Assembly (NCBI RefSeq): GCF_017948485.1
Contig: NZ_JAFFSX010000017.1
Coordinates: 124,001-188,000 of the forward strand
Reading direction: 5' to 3'
DNA: 64,000 bases
Source: Streptomyces sp. GESEQ-35
GTDB taxonomy: Bacteria > Actinomycetota > Actinomycetes > Streptomycetales > Streptomycetaceae
Part shown: positions 19,764 to 30,532 of the stretch, piece by piece
Layout of the letters: each line of letters begins with the position of its first letter
How positions within the stretch are numbered: the first letter of the stretch is position 1
Program-made: the position numbers and the translations under genes
The notes under the pieces: model-generated
What the model saw: the letters and a program-made list of their open reading frames with translations, nothing else
Database searches by the model: none
What the model was told of the DNA's origin: nothing

Positions 19764-21023
19764 ATGACGACACAGACCGCGGAGGTCACGGACGCCGTGG
19801 CCCCGGACGAGACTGAGCCGGCCGAGGCTCCGCACCCGCTGGCGCAGCCCGAGGGTGCGGGCGCCCGGCAGCTGCTGGAGTGGTTCGCCCGGGCCCGCGC
19901 CGAGGCGCCGGTGTTCTGGGACGCGACGCGTTTCGCCTGGCAGGTCTTCCGTTACGACGACTACAACACCGTCTCCACCAACCCGCAGATCTTCTCCTCG
20001 GACTTCTCGCCCGTCTTCCCGGTGCCCGAGGAGCTGAAGCTGCTGATGGGTCCGGGCACGTTCGGCGGGATCGACCCGCCCAAGCACGGCCCGCTGCGCA
20101 AGCTGGTCAGCCAGGCCTTCACCCCGCGCCGGATGGCCGCGCTGGAGCCGCGGATCGCGGAGGTCACCCGTGAGCTGCTGGCCGGCCTGGGCGGGCGGAC
20201 CGAGATCGACGTGGTCTCGGAACTGGCGTACCCGCTGCCGGTGACGGTGATCGCCGAGCTGCTCGGGGTGCCCGCGAGCGACCAGGACAAGTTCCGCGAG
20301 TGGGTCGACGTCATCCTCAACAACGAGGGGATGGAGTACCCGAACCTGCCGGACGACTTCGCCGAGACGATGGGCCCGGCCATCAAGGAGTGGGCCGCGT
20401 ACCTGTACGCGAAGATCGCCGAGAAGCGGGCGGAGCCGTCCGAGGACCTGATGAGCGGGCTGATCGAGTCCGAGGTCGACGGCCGGCGGCTGACCGACGA
20501 GGAGATCGTCAACATCGTGGCGCTGCTGCTGACGGCGGGTCACATCTCCAGCGCGACCCTGCTGAGCAATCTGTTCATCGTGCTGGACGAGCACCCCGAG
20601 GCGCAGGCCGCGCTGCGCGCGGACCGTTCGCTGATCCCGGGCGCGATCGAGGAGACGCTGCGCTACCGCAGCCCGTTCAACAACATCTTCCGGCTGCTGA
20701 AGGAGGACACCGACATCCTCGGTGTGCCGATGAAGGCCGGTCAGATGGTGGTGGCGTGGAGCCAGTCGGCCAACCGTGACGCCGCGCAGTTCCCGGACCC
20801 GGACACGTTCGACGTCCGCCGTACGGCGAACAGGCACATGGCGTTCGGCCATGGCATCCACCACTGCCTCGGCTCCTTCCTGGCCCGAATGGAGGCGAAG
20901 GTCTTCCTCGACCTCGCCTTCGACGAGTTCGCCTCCTTCACGGTCCATCACGACCGGGCGGAGTTCTACGAGGCGGACCAGCTGACCGCCCGTCACCTTC
21001 CCGCCTCCGTCGTGCGCGGCTGA
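19764..21023 (+). CDS. Cytochrome P450 with atypical I-helix (macrolide-tailoring type)
   Basis: This 419-residue P450 has ExxR in EETLR and the haem loop MAFGHGIHHCLGSFLAR. The I-helix is LLLTAGHISSATLLSN: the usual acid-threonine pair of AGxET is replaced by Ile-Ser-Ser. Some macrolide P450s use substrate hydroxyls or water in place of these residues, which is a plausible explanation here. The start is the ATG behind GAGGAAG at 19751; the more distant in-frame starts upstream run through the hairpin repeat. It directly precedes the 3,4-ketoisomerase gene. In the tylosin cluster a P450 (TylI) also sits with the sugar genes, so a similar ring-alkyl oxidation is a reasonable guess. Confidence 0.9.
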   Translation: MTTQTAEVTDAVAPDETEPAEAPHPLAQPEGAGARQLLEWFARARAEAPVFWDATRFAWQVFRYDDYNTVSTNPQIFSSDFSPVFPVPEELKLLMGPGTFGGIDPPKHGPLRKLVSQAFTPRRMAALEPRIAEVTRELLAGLGGRTEIDVVSELAYPLPVTVIAELLGVPASDQDKFREWVDVILNNEGMEYPNLPDDFAETMGPAIKEWAAYLYAKIAEKRAEPSEDLMSGLIESEVDGRRLTDEEIVNIVALLLTAGHISSATLLSNLFIVLDEHPEAQAALRADRSLIPGAIEETLRYRSPFNNIFRLLKEDTDILGVPMKAGQMVVAWSQSANRDAAQFPDPDTFDVRRTANRHMAFGHGIHHCLGSFLARMEAKVFLDLAFDEFASFTVHHDRAEFYEADQLTARHLPASVVRG

Positions 21024-21070
21024 GCGGCGCCTGACACGGCACCGGCCGGGCAACCAGGGAGCGCGATCGC

Positions 21071-21517
21071 ATGACAGTGGGCACCATCACAGAAGCGAAG
21101 GTGGGCAGGGTCAAGCCCTGTGCCCTCATCGACCTGGAGCAGCACAACGACGAGCGGGGCAGCCTGTCCGTCGTCGAGTCCGAGTGGACGGCCGGTTTCC
21201 CGATCCGGCGGGTGTACTACCTGCACGACCTGGACACCGGCTCGTCCCGGGGCGGGCATGCGCACCGGGCGCTGGAACAGCTCATGATCGCCGTCCACGG
21301 CAGTTTCACGATCACCGTGGACGACGGGTTCGGCCGGGCCGAGTACCGGCTCGACGGGGCCGGCCAGGGTCTGTACATCGGCCCGATGGTGTGGCGGAAC
21401 CTCAGCGACTTCTCGGAGGGCGCGGTCTCTCTGGTCCTGGCGTCGCTGCACTACGACGAGGCGGACTACTACCGCGAGTACGACGAGTTCCTGCGGGACG
21501 CGCGGAGGCAGCTGTGA
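21071..21517 (+). CDS. TDP-4-keto-6-deoxyhexose 3,4-ketoisomerase (FdtA/Tyl1a family)
   Basis: This 148-residue single-domain cupin converts TDP-4-keto-6-deoxyglucose to the 3-keto isomer, the step before 3-amination. The cupin signature RGGHAHRALEQLMIAVHGSF carries the conserved histidines, and the C-terminal part ends in ADYYREYDEFL, typical of the WxcM/FdtA group. The size fits the family (about 140 residues). An AGGGAG ribosome binding site precedes the ATG. It overlaps the aminotransferase gene by 4 bp, so the two consecutive enzymes of 3-amino sugar formation are coupled. Whether the product is a glucose or galactose epimer cannot be told by eye. Confidence 0.9.
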   Translation: MTVGTITEAKVGRVKPCALIDLEQHNDERGSLSVVESEWTAGFPIRRVYYLHDLDTGSSRGGHAHRALEQLMIAVHGSFTITVDDGFGRAEYRLDGAGQGLYIGPMVWRNLSDFSEGAVSLVLASLHYDEADYYREYDEFLRDARRQL

Positions 21518-22686
21518 CGGCGCCCGTCCTCGCGCCCGTGCGGCGGGTCCCCTTCCACGACCTGCGCGACCTGCACGCCCTGGACGGTGTGCAGGCGCAG
21601 ATCGACGCCGCGGTGCTGCGGGTGGCGCGCTCCGGGCGCTATCTGCTCGGGCCCGAACTGGCCGCCTTCGAGGCGGAGTTCGCCCGGTACTGCGAGAACG
21701 AGCACTGCGTGGGGGTGGGCAGCGGTCTGGCCGCCCTGGAGCTGACGCTGCGGGCACTCGGGGTGGGCGCGGGCGACGAGGTGATCGTCCCCGGGCACAC
21801 CTTCGTGGCGACCTGGCTCGCGGTGTCCGCGACCGGGGCCCGTCCGGTGCCGGTGGAACCGGAGGCGGACTCGTACCTGATCGATCCTGCACGGGTCGAG
21901 GCCGCCCTCACCCCGCGGACCAGGGCGATCATGCCCGTGCACCCCTACGGGCATCCGGTGGACCTCGACGCCGTCGAGGCCGTGGCCGCGGCCCGGGGCA
22001 TCCCGGTGGTGGAGGACGCGGCGCAGGCGCACGGGGCCCGCTACCGGGGCCGGCGCATCGGTTCCGGGTATGTGGCGGCGTTCAGCTTCTACCCGGGCAA
22101 GAACCTGGGGGCGTTGGGCGACGGCGGCGCCGTCGTCACCTCCGACGCCCGGCTGGCGGAGCGGATACGGCTGCTGCGCAACTACGGCTCGCGGGTGAAG
22201 TACCGGCACGAGGAGCGCGGCACCAACTCCCGTCTGGACGAGCTCCAGGCGGCCGCGCTACGGGTGAAGCTGCCGTATCTGGACGCCTGGAACGCCCGCC
22301 GCGACGAGGTCGCGGCCCGCTACACCGAGGCCCTGACGGGGCTGCCGGGGGTCACTGCGCCGCCGGTGCGGTCCTGGGCCGAGCCGGTGTGGCACCAGTA
22401 CGTGCTGCGCACGGCGCACCGTGAGCGGCTGGGTGACGCGCTCGCCGCGGCCGGGGTGGAGACCCTGGTCCACTACCCGGTCGCCGTGCACCGGTCCCCC
22501 GCCTACGCGGACGAGCCCGTCGGTGCGCTGCCGCTGAGCGAGCGGCTGGCCGCCGAGGTGCTGAGTCTGCCCATGGGGCCCCAACTGAGCGCACAGGACG
22601 TGGAGTCGGTCGTCGCGGCGGTCCATGACGCCGTACGGACAAGCCAGGAGCGGAAACCAGGAGAAGAGCCGGGAGATCAGTCATGA
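21514..22686 (+). CDS. TDP-3-keto-6-deoxyhexose aminotransferase (DegT/DnrJ/EryC1 family)
   Basis: This 390-residue PLP enzyme transfers an amino group to C-3 of the TDP-3-keto sugar. The PLP lysine lies in FYPGKNLGALGDGG. The phosphate/ring-binding segments VGSGLAAL and VEDAAQAHGARY are present, as is the family motif NSRLDELQAA. The GTG start overlaps the ketoisomerase stop (GTGA); the reading frame is open further upstream, but that part is antiparallel to nothing functional and only shadows the ketoisomerase. It overlaps the next gene by 4 bp. With the ketoisomerase it predicts TDP-3-amino-3,6-dideoxyhexose, as in TylB/FdtB/DesV pathways. The N-methyltransferase needed for a dimethylamino sugar is not in this window. 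Confidence 0.92.
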   Translation: MTAPVLAPVRRVPFHDLRDLHALDGVQAQIDAAVLRVARSGRYLLGPELAAFEAEFARYCENEHCVGVGSGLAALELTLRALGVGAGDEVIVPGHTFVATWLAVSATGARPVPVEPEADSYLIDPARVEAALTPRTRAIMPVHPYGHPVDLDAVEAVAAARGIPVVEDAAQAHGARYRGRRIGSGYVAAFSFYPGKNLGALGDGGAVVTSDARLAERIRLLRNYGSRVKYRHEERGTNSRLDELQAAALRVKLPYLDAWNARRDEVAARYTEALTGLPGVTAPPVRSWAEPVWHQYVLRTAHRERLGDALAAAGVETLVHYPVAVHRSPAYADEPVGALPLSERLAAEVLSLPMGPQLSAQDVESVVAAVHDAVRTSQERKPGEEPGDQS

Positions 22687-23585
22687 GTGAGGATGCACGG
22701 CCGATGAAGGGCATCATCCTGGCCGGCGGCAGCGGCACCCGGCTGCGCCCGCTGACCGGGGTCGTGTCCAAGCAGCTGCTGCCGGTCTACGACAAGCCGA
22801 TGATCTACTACCCGCTGTCGGTGCTGATGCTGGCCGGCATCCGGGACATCCAGATCATCTCGACGAAGACCCATCTGGACATGTTCCGGGCGCTGCTCGG
22901 CGACGGCTCGCAGTTCGGGCTCCGGCTGGACTACGCCGCCCAGGACGAGCCGCGCGGTATCGCGGAGGCCTTCCTCATCGGCGAGGAGCACATCGGGGAC
23001 AGCCCGGTGGCACTGATCCTGGGCGACAACGTCTTCCACGGTCCGGGCTTCTCCTCCCTGATCGCAAGCTGCGTCGCCCGTCTGGACGGCTGCGAGCTGT
23101 TCGGCTATCCGGTCAAGGACCCCCAGCGGTACGGGGTCGGCGAGGTGGACGCCGCCGGCCGGCTGGTCTCCCTGGTGGAGAAGCCGGCCATGCCGCGCTC
23201 CAACCTGGCCGTCACCGGCCTGTACCTCTACGACAACGACGTGGTCGACATCGCCCGCCGGCTGACGCCGTCCACGCGCGGCGAGCTGGAGATCACCGAC
23301 GTCAACCTCGCCTATCTGGCGCAGGGCCGGGCCCGGCTGAGCGAGCTGGGCCGCGGGTTCGCCTGGCTGGACATGGGCACGCACGACTCGCTGCTCCAGG
23401 CGAGCCAGTACGTGCAGCTGCTGGAGCAGCGCCAGGGCGAACGGATCGCCTGCCTGGAGGAGATCGCCCTGCGGATGGGGTTCATCACGCACCAGCAGTG
23501 CCTCGCGCTCGGCAGCGAGCTGGGCAGTTCGGGCTACGGCGACTACGTGCGCGAGCTCGCCGGTCGCGCCGTACCGGCAGCCTGA
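22683..23585 (+). CDS. rmlA: Glucose-1-phosphate thymidylyltransferase
   Basis: This 300-residue nucleotidyltransferase makes TDP-glucose, the first committed step of deoxysugar synthesis. The N-terminal motif GIILAGGSGTRLRPLT binds nucleotide; also seen are KQLLPVYDKPMIYYPL and GDNVFHG. The chosen ATG overlaps the aminotransferase stop (ATGA). A second ATG 21 bp downstream gives the more standard MKGIILAGG start and is equally possible. The gene is part of the coupled sugar operon, and its product could feed sugars to both the macrolide and the aromatic pathway. Confidence 0.96.
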   Translation: MSEDARPMKGIILAGGSGTRLRPLTGVVSKQLLPVYDKPMIYYPLSVLMLAGIRDIQIISTKTHLDMFRALLGDGSQFGLRLDYAAQDEPRGIAEAFLIGEEHIGDSPVALILGDNVFHGPGFSSLIASCVARLDGCELFGYPVKDPQRYGVGEVDAAGRLVSLVEKPAMPRSNLAVTGLYLYDNDVVDIARRLTPSTRGELEITDVNLAYLAQGRARLSELGRGFAWLDMGTHDSLLQASQYVQLLEQRQGERIACLEEIALRMGFITHQQCLALGSELGSSGYGDYVRELAGRAVPAA

Positions 23586-23628
23586 CCCCGTAACCCCTCG
23601 TCCCTCCCTCAGGAAAGGCCTCTTGGAG

Positions 23629-24639
23629 ATGCGTGTCCTCGTGACCGGCGGTGCGGGCTTCATCGGCTCGCACTTCGTCAGAGAGCTGCTGTCCGGCGCC
23701 TATCCGGACCTCGACGGGGCCCAGGTGGTGGTGCTGGACGCCCTCACCTACGCCGGGAACCGCGCCAATCTGGATCCGGTCCGCGACCACGGGCGGCTTC
23801 GGTTCGTGCACGGGGACATCTGCGATCCGCTGCTGACCGGACAGGTGATGGCCGGCACCGACCTGGTGGTGCACTTCGCGGCCGAGTCGCACGTGGACCG
23901 CTCGATCGCCGACGCCTCGGCGTTCGTACGCACGAACGTGCTGGGCACGCAGACCCTGCTCCAGGCGGCGGCCCTGGCGGGCACCGGGCGCTTCGTGCAT
24001 GTGTCGACGGACGAGGTGTACGGGTCGATCGAGCACGGTTCGTGGCCCGAGGACCACCCCCTGCTGCCCAACTCCCCCTACGCCGCCTCCAAGGCGGCGT
24101 CCGACCTGATGGCGCTGGCCTTCCACCGCACGCACGGCCTGGAGGTGTGTGTGACCCGGTGCTCCAACAACTACGGGCCGTACCAGTTCCCGGAGAAGGC
24201 GATCCCGCTGTTCACCACGAACCTCGTGGACGGGCTCGACGTACCGCTGTACGGGGACGGCCTCAACAGCCGGGACTGGCTGCACGTGGACGACCACTGC
24301 CGGGGCATCGCCCTGGTCGCCGCCAAGGGCCGGGCCGGCGAGATCTACAACATCGGCGGCGGCACCGAGCTGACCAACCTCGAACTCACCGACCGGCTCC
24401 TGGACTTGTGCGGCCGGGACCGGTCGGCGGTGCGCCGGGTCGCGGACCGGGCCGCGCACGACCGCCGCTACTCGGTGGACATCACGAAGATCTCCACCGA
24501 ACTGGGGTACGCGCCGCGGATCCCCTTCGAGCGTGGGCTGGCCGAGACGGTGGCCTGGTACCGCCAGAACCGGCCCTGGTGGGAGCCGCTCAAGGAGCGC
24601 ACCGCACGGCAGGCGGCGGGTGACCGTGCGCGTCGATGA
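23629..24639 (+). CDS. rmlB: TDP-glucose 4,6-dehydratase
   Basis: This 336-residue short-chain dehydrogenase/reductase forms TDP-4-keto-6-deoxyglucose. It has the NAD motif TGGAGFIGSHF, the catalytic DE pair in STDEVYG, and YAASKAASD (YxxxK). AGGAAAGG at 23611-23618 is the ribosome binding site. An in-frame TTG at 23623 is an alternative start with closer spacing. The 3' end overlaps the epimerase gene by 20 bp. Its 4-keto product is the branch point for the amino sugar and the 2,6-dideoxy sugar. Confidence 0.96.
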   Translation: MRVLVTGGAGFIGSHFVRELLSGAYPDLDGAQVVVLDALTYAGNRANLDPVRDHGRLRFVHGDICDPLLTGQVMAGTDLVVHFAAESHVDRSIADASAFVRTNVLGTQTLLQAAALAGTGRFVHVSTDEVYGSIEHGSWPEDHPLLPNSPYAASKAASDLMALAFHRTHGLEVCVTRCSNNYGPYQFPEKAIPLFTTNLVDGLDVPLYGDGLNSRDWLHVDDHCRGIALVAAKGRAGEIYNIGGGTELTNLELTDRLLDLCGRDRSAVRRVADRAAHDRRYSVDITKISTELGYAPRIPFERGLAETVAWYRQNRPWWEPLKERTARQAAGDRARR

Positions 24640-25576
24640 GACCGGGATACCCGGCACCTACCGGCTCGTCCCCGAGAAGATCTCCGACGAGCGCGGCCAC
24701 TTCTACGAGGCCGCGAAGTACAGCGAGCTGACCGGTGCGACCGGGTTGCCGTTCACGGTCCGCCAGGTCAACAACTCCGTCTCGCGGCGCGGTGTCCTGC
24801 GGGGCGTGCACTGCAACGACGTGCCCGGCGACGCGAGCAAGCTGGTCACCTGCGTACGCGGCGCGATCCTCGATGTGATGGTCGACCTGCGGGTGGGCTC
24901 GCCGACCTTCGGCGCCCATGAGGCGACCCGGCTTCAGGCCGGTGACGGGGTCGCCCTGTACATGCCCGGCAGCATCGGCCACGCCTTCCTCGCCCTGGAG
25001 GAGGGCACCTGCGTGAACTACCTGCTCTCCACCGAGTACGTGCCCGGGGCGATGGTCGACCTCGACGCGCTCGACCCGGCGCTGGATCTGCCGTGGGCCC
25101 TGGACGGCCCGCCGGTGCGCTCGGCCAAGGACGCCGCCGCCCCCACACTCGCCGAGGCCATGGCCTCCGGCCGACTCCCCCACTACACACCGCCCACCGC
25201 GCTGGATCTGCCACGGCCCCCGGACGGCCCGCCCGTGCGCCCGGCCAAGGACGCCGCCGCCCCCACACTCGCCGAGGCCATGGCCACCGGCCGACTCCCC
25301 CACTACACACCGCCCACGGCGCTGGATCTGCCGCGGCCCCCGAACGGCCCGCCCATGCGCCCGGCCAAGGACGCCGCCGCCCCCACACTCGCCGAGGCCA
25401 TGGCCACCGGCCGACTCCCCCACTACACACCGCCCACGGCGCTGGATCTGCCGCGAACCCTGGACGGCCCGCCCATGCACTCGGCCAAGGACGCCGCCGC
25501 CCCCACGCTCGCCGAGGTCACGGCCTCCGGCCGGCTGCTCCGCTACCCGCCGTCCCGAGGAGCTGAATCGTCGTGA
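24620..25576 (+). CDS. RmlC-like TDP-4-keto-hexose 3,5- (or 5-) epimerase with fourfold repeated C-terminal tail
   Basis: The first 155 or so residues are an RmlC-type cupin, with the catalytic-histidine region RRGVLRGVHCND and PGSIGHAFLALEEGT. It would epimerise C-5 (and perhaps C-3) of a TDP-4-keto sugar to give an L-sugar. Family members normally end in one tail of about 35-40 residues of the kind LDLPW...SxKDxxAPTLAEAxxxGxLPxY. Here that tail is present four times in tandem, making a 318-residue protein in place of about 200. The extra copies keep frame and composition. The GTG start overlaps the dehydratase gene by 20 bp; another GTG lies two codons later. The stop overlaps the thioesterase start (GTGA). 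Confidence 0.9.
   Translation: MTVRVDETGIPGTYRLVPEKISDERGHFYEAAKYSELTGATGLPFTVRQVNNSVSRRGVLRGVHCNDVPGDASKLVTCVRGAILDVMVDLRVGSPTFGAHEATRLQAGDGVALYMPGSIGHAFLALEEGTCVNYLLSTEYVPGAMVDLDALDPALDLPWALDGPPVRSAKDAAAPTLAEAMASGRLPHYTPPTALDLPRPPDGPPVRPAKDAAAPTLAEAMATGRLPHYTPPTALDLPRPPNGPPMRPAKDAAAPTLAEAMATGRLPHYTPPTALDLPRTLDGPPMHSAKDAAAPTLAEVTASGRLLRYPPSRGAESS
25081..25560 (+). repeat. Four perfect-length 120-bp tandem repeats encoding the epimerase tail
   Basis: Units run 25081-25200, 25201-25320, 25321-25440 and 25441-25560, each 40 codons. Copies 2 and 3 are nearly identical. Copy 1 and copy 4 carry the most differences, which suggests that the inner copies are newest. All share GACGCCGCCGCCCCCAC and GCCGAGG cores. 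Confidence 0.95.
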
Positions 25577-26349
25577 CCCCGCCGACCCCGACCCAGGCAC
25601 CGGCCGCCACGTCCGGTGTGTGGCTGCGCCGCTACCGGCCCGCCGAGGCCGCGACCGTACGGCTGGTGTGCTTTCCGCACGCCGGCGGCTCGGCCAGCGC
25701 CTTCCACCCGCTCGCCGACACGCTCGCTCCCGCCGGGATCGAGGTGCTGTCCGTGCAGTATCCGGGCCGCCAGGACCGGCGGCTCGAGCCGTTCATCCAC
25801 ACCGTCGAGGAGCTGGTCGAGGCGCTGCTGCCGGAGCTGGAGCGGTGGACCGGCGAGCCCTTCGCCCTGTTCGGCCACAGCCTGGGCGCCACGCTCGCCT
25901 ACGAGACCGCCCGCCGGCTGGCCGCCTCGGGGCACGATCCGCTCCATGTGTTCCTCTCCGGGCGCCGGGCCCCGGGCGTGCCCCGGCACGACACCCCTCC
26001 CCTGCTGGACGACCGGACGCTGATCGAACGGATCACCCGGCTCCAGGGCACCGACCCGGTCGTGTTCCAGGACGAGGAACTGCTGCGCATGGTGCTGCCC
26101 GCGATCCGCAACGACTACGCGATGGCGAGCGCCTATCGCCATCTCCCGGTCCCTGTGCTGCGGGTCCCGGTGACCGTGCTGACCGGCGACAGCGATCCGA
26201 ACGTGTCCGTCGAGCACGCGCGGCGCTGGTCGGAGGTGGCCGGCGGCCCGTTCGCCCTACAGGTGCTGCCCGGCGGCCATTTCTACCTCAATGACCGCAC
26301 GGATTCCGTCGGCCACATCATCGCGGAGGCGCTGGATCATGCTCGTTGA
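25573..26349 (+). CDS. Type II thioesterase (macrolide PKS editing)
   Basis: This 258-residue alpha/beta hydrolase removes stalled or wrong acyl groups from PKS carrier domains. The nucleophile lies in FALFGHSLGATLAYE (GHSLG), the oxyanion region in VCFPHAGGSASAFH, and the catalytic histidine in LPGGHFYL. The GTG start overlaps the epimerase stop by 4 bp; the 3' end overlaps the 2,3-dehydratase gene by 11 bp. A thioesterase gene in the middle of sugar genes is also found in the tylosin cluster (tylO), which supports the macrolide assignment. Confidence 0.93.
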   Translation: MTPPTPTQAPAATSGVWLRRYRPAEAATVRLVCFPHAGGSASAFHPLADTLAPAGIEVLSVQYPGRQDRRLEPFIHTVEELVEALLPELERWTGEPFALFGHSLGATLAYETARRLAASGHDPLHVFLSGRRAPGVPRHDTPPLLDDRTLIERITRLQGTDPVVFQDEELLRMVLPAIRNDYAMASAYRHLPVPVLRVPVTVLTGDSDPNVSVEHARRWSEVAGGPFALQVLPGGHFYLNDRTDSVGHIIAEALDHAR

Positions 26350-27775
26350 CATGCTCGTTGACACCCCGGCGCGGACCGCGGACCGTGCTCAGACCGCGCG
26401 GCGCCTGCTGGCCTCGGCACGGGTGACGGACGGTCCGGACATGCCGGTGGACCGGGTGCCGGGCTGGCTGGCCGAACACGCCCGCCGTGGGCGGTTCGAG
26501 GTCACCCCCATCCCCTTCGAGGGGCTGCGGGGCTGGTACTTCGACCAGGGCAACGGCAATCTGCGGCACGATTCGGGCCGGTTCTTCGCGGTGGAGGGCC
26601 TGCACGTGCTCGCCGACGGGCTCCCGGCCCGCGGCTGGAAGCAGCCGATCATCGTGCAGCCGGAGGTGGGCCTGCTGGGCATCGTCGCCCGGGAGATCGA
26701 CGGGGTCCTCCACTTCCTGATGCAGGCCAAGATGGAGCCGGGCAACATCAACATGCTCCAGCTCTCCCCGACGGTGCAGGCCACCCGCAGCAACTTCACG
26801 GGTGTGCACAACGGCCGCGGAATCCCGTTCCTCGACCTGTTCATGGAGCGCGGCCGGGCCAGGGTGCTGGTGGACGTGCTCCAGTCCGAGCAGGCCGACT
26901 GGTTCCTCGCCAAGCGCAACCGCAACATGATCGTGGAGATCGACGAGGACCTTCGGCCCGGCCCGGACTTCTGCTGGCTGACCTTCGGTCAGATCCTGCG
27001 GCTGCTGCGGCTGGACAACGTGGTCAACATGGACGCCCGCTCCATCCTCGCCTGTCTGCCGACGGCGGGCGCCGTGGCCGGCGATCCCGGGGACCCGGTG
27101 CTGCGTTCCTTCCACGACCCGGCGGCACCGGCCCTCGGCACCATGGCGGAGATCCACAGCTGGCTGACCGGGGTCCGGGCGCTGCGCGAGCTGGTCCAGT
27201 GCCGGGTGCCGCTGGGGGAAGTCGCCGAGGACGGCTGGGTGTTCGGCGACCGGGAGATCGGGCACGACAGCGGCCGCCGCTTCAAGGTCATCGGCGCCGA
27301 CATCTCGGCGAGCAACCGTGAGGTCGCCGCCTGGAGCCAGCCGCTGATCCAGCCGCAGGTGCCGGGGCTGATGGCGCTGCTCGTCAAGCGCATCAACGGC
27401 ACCCTGCACGCCCTGGTCCAGGCACGGGTCGACGTGGGCCACCTCAACGTGGCCGAGCTGGCGCCGACCGTGCACTGCCGTCCCGCCGACCACACGGGCC
27501 CGGGCACCGAGCCCTATCCACCGTTCCTCGCCGATGTGCTGGGAACGCCCGACGGCTTGATCCACTACGACGCCGTACAGTCGGAGGAGGGCGGCCGCTT
27601 CTACCACGCGGTGAACCGGTACACGATCGTCGAGGCCCCCGACGGCTTCGACGAGGACGTGCCCGAGGACTACGCGTGGCTGACGTTCGCCCAGCTCACC
27701 GAGTTGCTGGCGCACAGCCACTACCTCAATGTCGAGCTGCGCACGCTCGTGGTGTGCGCGCACACCCTGTACTGA
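26339..27775 (+). CDS. TDP-4-keto-6-deoxyhexose 2,3-dehydratase
   Basis: This 478-residue protein has the typical two-repeat layout of NDP-hexose 2,3-dehydratases. Repeat 1 holds NLRHDSGRFFAVEGL and QAKMEPGNINMLQLSPTVQA; repeat 2 holds IGHDSGRRFKVIGAD and QARVDVGHLNVAELAPTVHC. It removes the 2-hydroxyl and starts 2,6-dideoxysugar formation. The start is within an exact duplication of a 12-bp sequence (ATGCTCGTTGAC twice), so two ATG codons 12 bp apart are possible. It is followed 4 bp later by the 3-ketoreductase, the enzyme that traps its unstable product. Confidence 0.94.
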   Translation: MLVDMLVDTPARTADRAQTARRLLASARVTDGPDMPVDRVPGWLAEHARRGRFEVTPIPFEGLRGWYFDQGNGNLRHDSGRFFAVEGLHVLADGLPARGWKQPIIVQPEVGLLGIVAREIDGVLHFLMQAKMEPGNINMLQLSPTVQATRSNFTGVHNGRGIPFLDLFMERGRARVLVDVLQSEQADWFLAKRNRNMIVEIDEDLRPGPDFCWLTFGQILRLLRLDNVVNMDARSILACLPTAGAVAGDPGDPVLRSFHDPAAPALGTMAEIHSWLTGVRALRELVQCRVPLGEVAEDGWVFGDREIGHDSGRRFKVIGADISASNREVAAWSQPLIQPQVPGLMALLVKRINGTLHALVQARVDVGHLNVAELAPTVHCRPADHTGPGTEPYPPFLADVLGTPDGLIHYDAVQSEEGGRFYHAVNRYTIVEAPDGFDEDVPEDYAWLTFAQLTELLAHSHYLNVELRTLVVCAHTLY

Positions 27776-27779
27776 AGCC

Positions 27780-28758
27780 ATGTCCGTGACCCCCGCTCCC
27801 CTGCGCCTGGGCCTGCTCGGCTGCGGCGACATCGCCGCCCGCCGCACGCTGCCGGCGCTGCACCGCACTCCCGGCCTCGAACTGGCCGCGGTGGCCGCCC
27901 GGGATTCGCGGCGGGCCGCGTCGTTCGCCGACCGGTTCGGAGGCGTGGCGCTGTCGTCGTACGAGGAACTGCTGGCCGGTGACGAGACCGAGGCCGTCTA
28001 TCTGTGTCTGCCGACGATGCTGCACGCCGAGTGGGCCGAACGGGCCCTGCGGGCGGGCAAGCACGTGCTGGTGGAGAAACCGCTGGCGACCTGCGGCCCG
28101 GACGCGGAGAAACTGTTCGCGCTGGCCGCCGAGCGCGGCCTGGTGCTGCTGGAGAACTTCATGTTCCTGCACCACGGCACCCAGCAGAGGGTGAGCGAGC
28201 TGCTGGCGGCGGGCACCCTCGGCGAACTCCGCGCGGTCTCGGCCGCGTTCACCATCCCGCCCCGGCCCGAGGGCGACACCCGCCACGACCCGGCCCTGGG
28301 CGGCGGTGCGCTCCTCGACAACGGCGTCTACCCACTGCGGGCGGCCCTGCGGCTGCTCGGCGGCAACCTCACGGTCGCCGGAGCCGTCCTGCGGCACAGC
28401 GAGCGGTACGGCGTCGACATCGGCGGTGCGGTCCTGCTCGCCGGGCCCGACGGGGCCACCGCGCAGGTGCGGTTCGGGATGGAGCACCACTACCGCTCCT
28501 GGTACGAGGTCCAGGGCAGCGCCGGCACCCTCGCCGTCGACCACGTCTACACGACGGCGCCCGACGTCTCCCCCGTCCTGAGGCTCACCGTCGGCATGGA
28601 CCACACCGAGATCCCCGTCCCCGCCGAGGACCACTTCGAGGCCGTCCTGCGGTTCTTCGCCACCGCCGTGCGCGACCGTGACCGGGTGGAACCCCGACTG
28701 CGGCTCCTGGACGAGGAGTCACGACAGCAGGCTGGGCTGCTGGACGCGATCCGGCTCG

Positions 28759-28769
<11 letters not shown>
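27780..28769 (+). CDS. TDP-3,4-diketo-2,6-dideoxyhexose 3-ketoreductase (Gfo/Idh/MocA family)
   Basis: This 329-residue NAD(P)H oxidoreductase reduces the 3-keto group after 2,3-dehydration. It has an N-terminal Rossmann fold (RLGLLGCGDIAARRTLPAL) and the EKP motif in VLVEKPLAT, with later YRSWYEVQG segments typical of the family. It resembles OleW/TylC1-type reductases; which C-3 epimer it makes is not readable. Start ATG at 27780 lies just after the dehydratase stop. It is the last gene of the plus-strand sugar operon and runs 11 bp into the oppositely oriented ABC-F gene. No 4-ketoreductase or C-methyltransferase is in the window. Confidence 0.91.
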
Positions 28770-30417
<1,648 letters not shown>

Positions 30418-30532
30418 AGACATCCCTCTGGTCGAGCGTGCGGGACCCGCGGCGGACAGTCCTGCTGACGACCATAGGCCGGACCCGCTCAAGACTCGCT
30501 GGAGAACCGGTCGAGACGTACCTGACCTCTCG

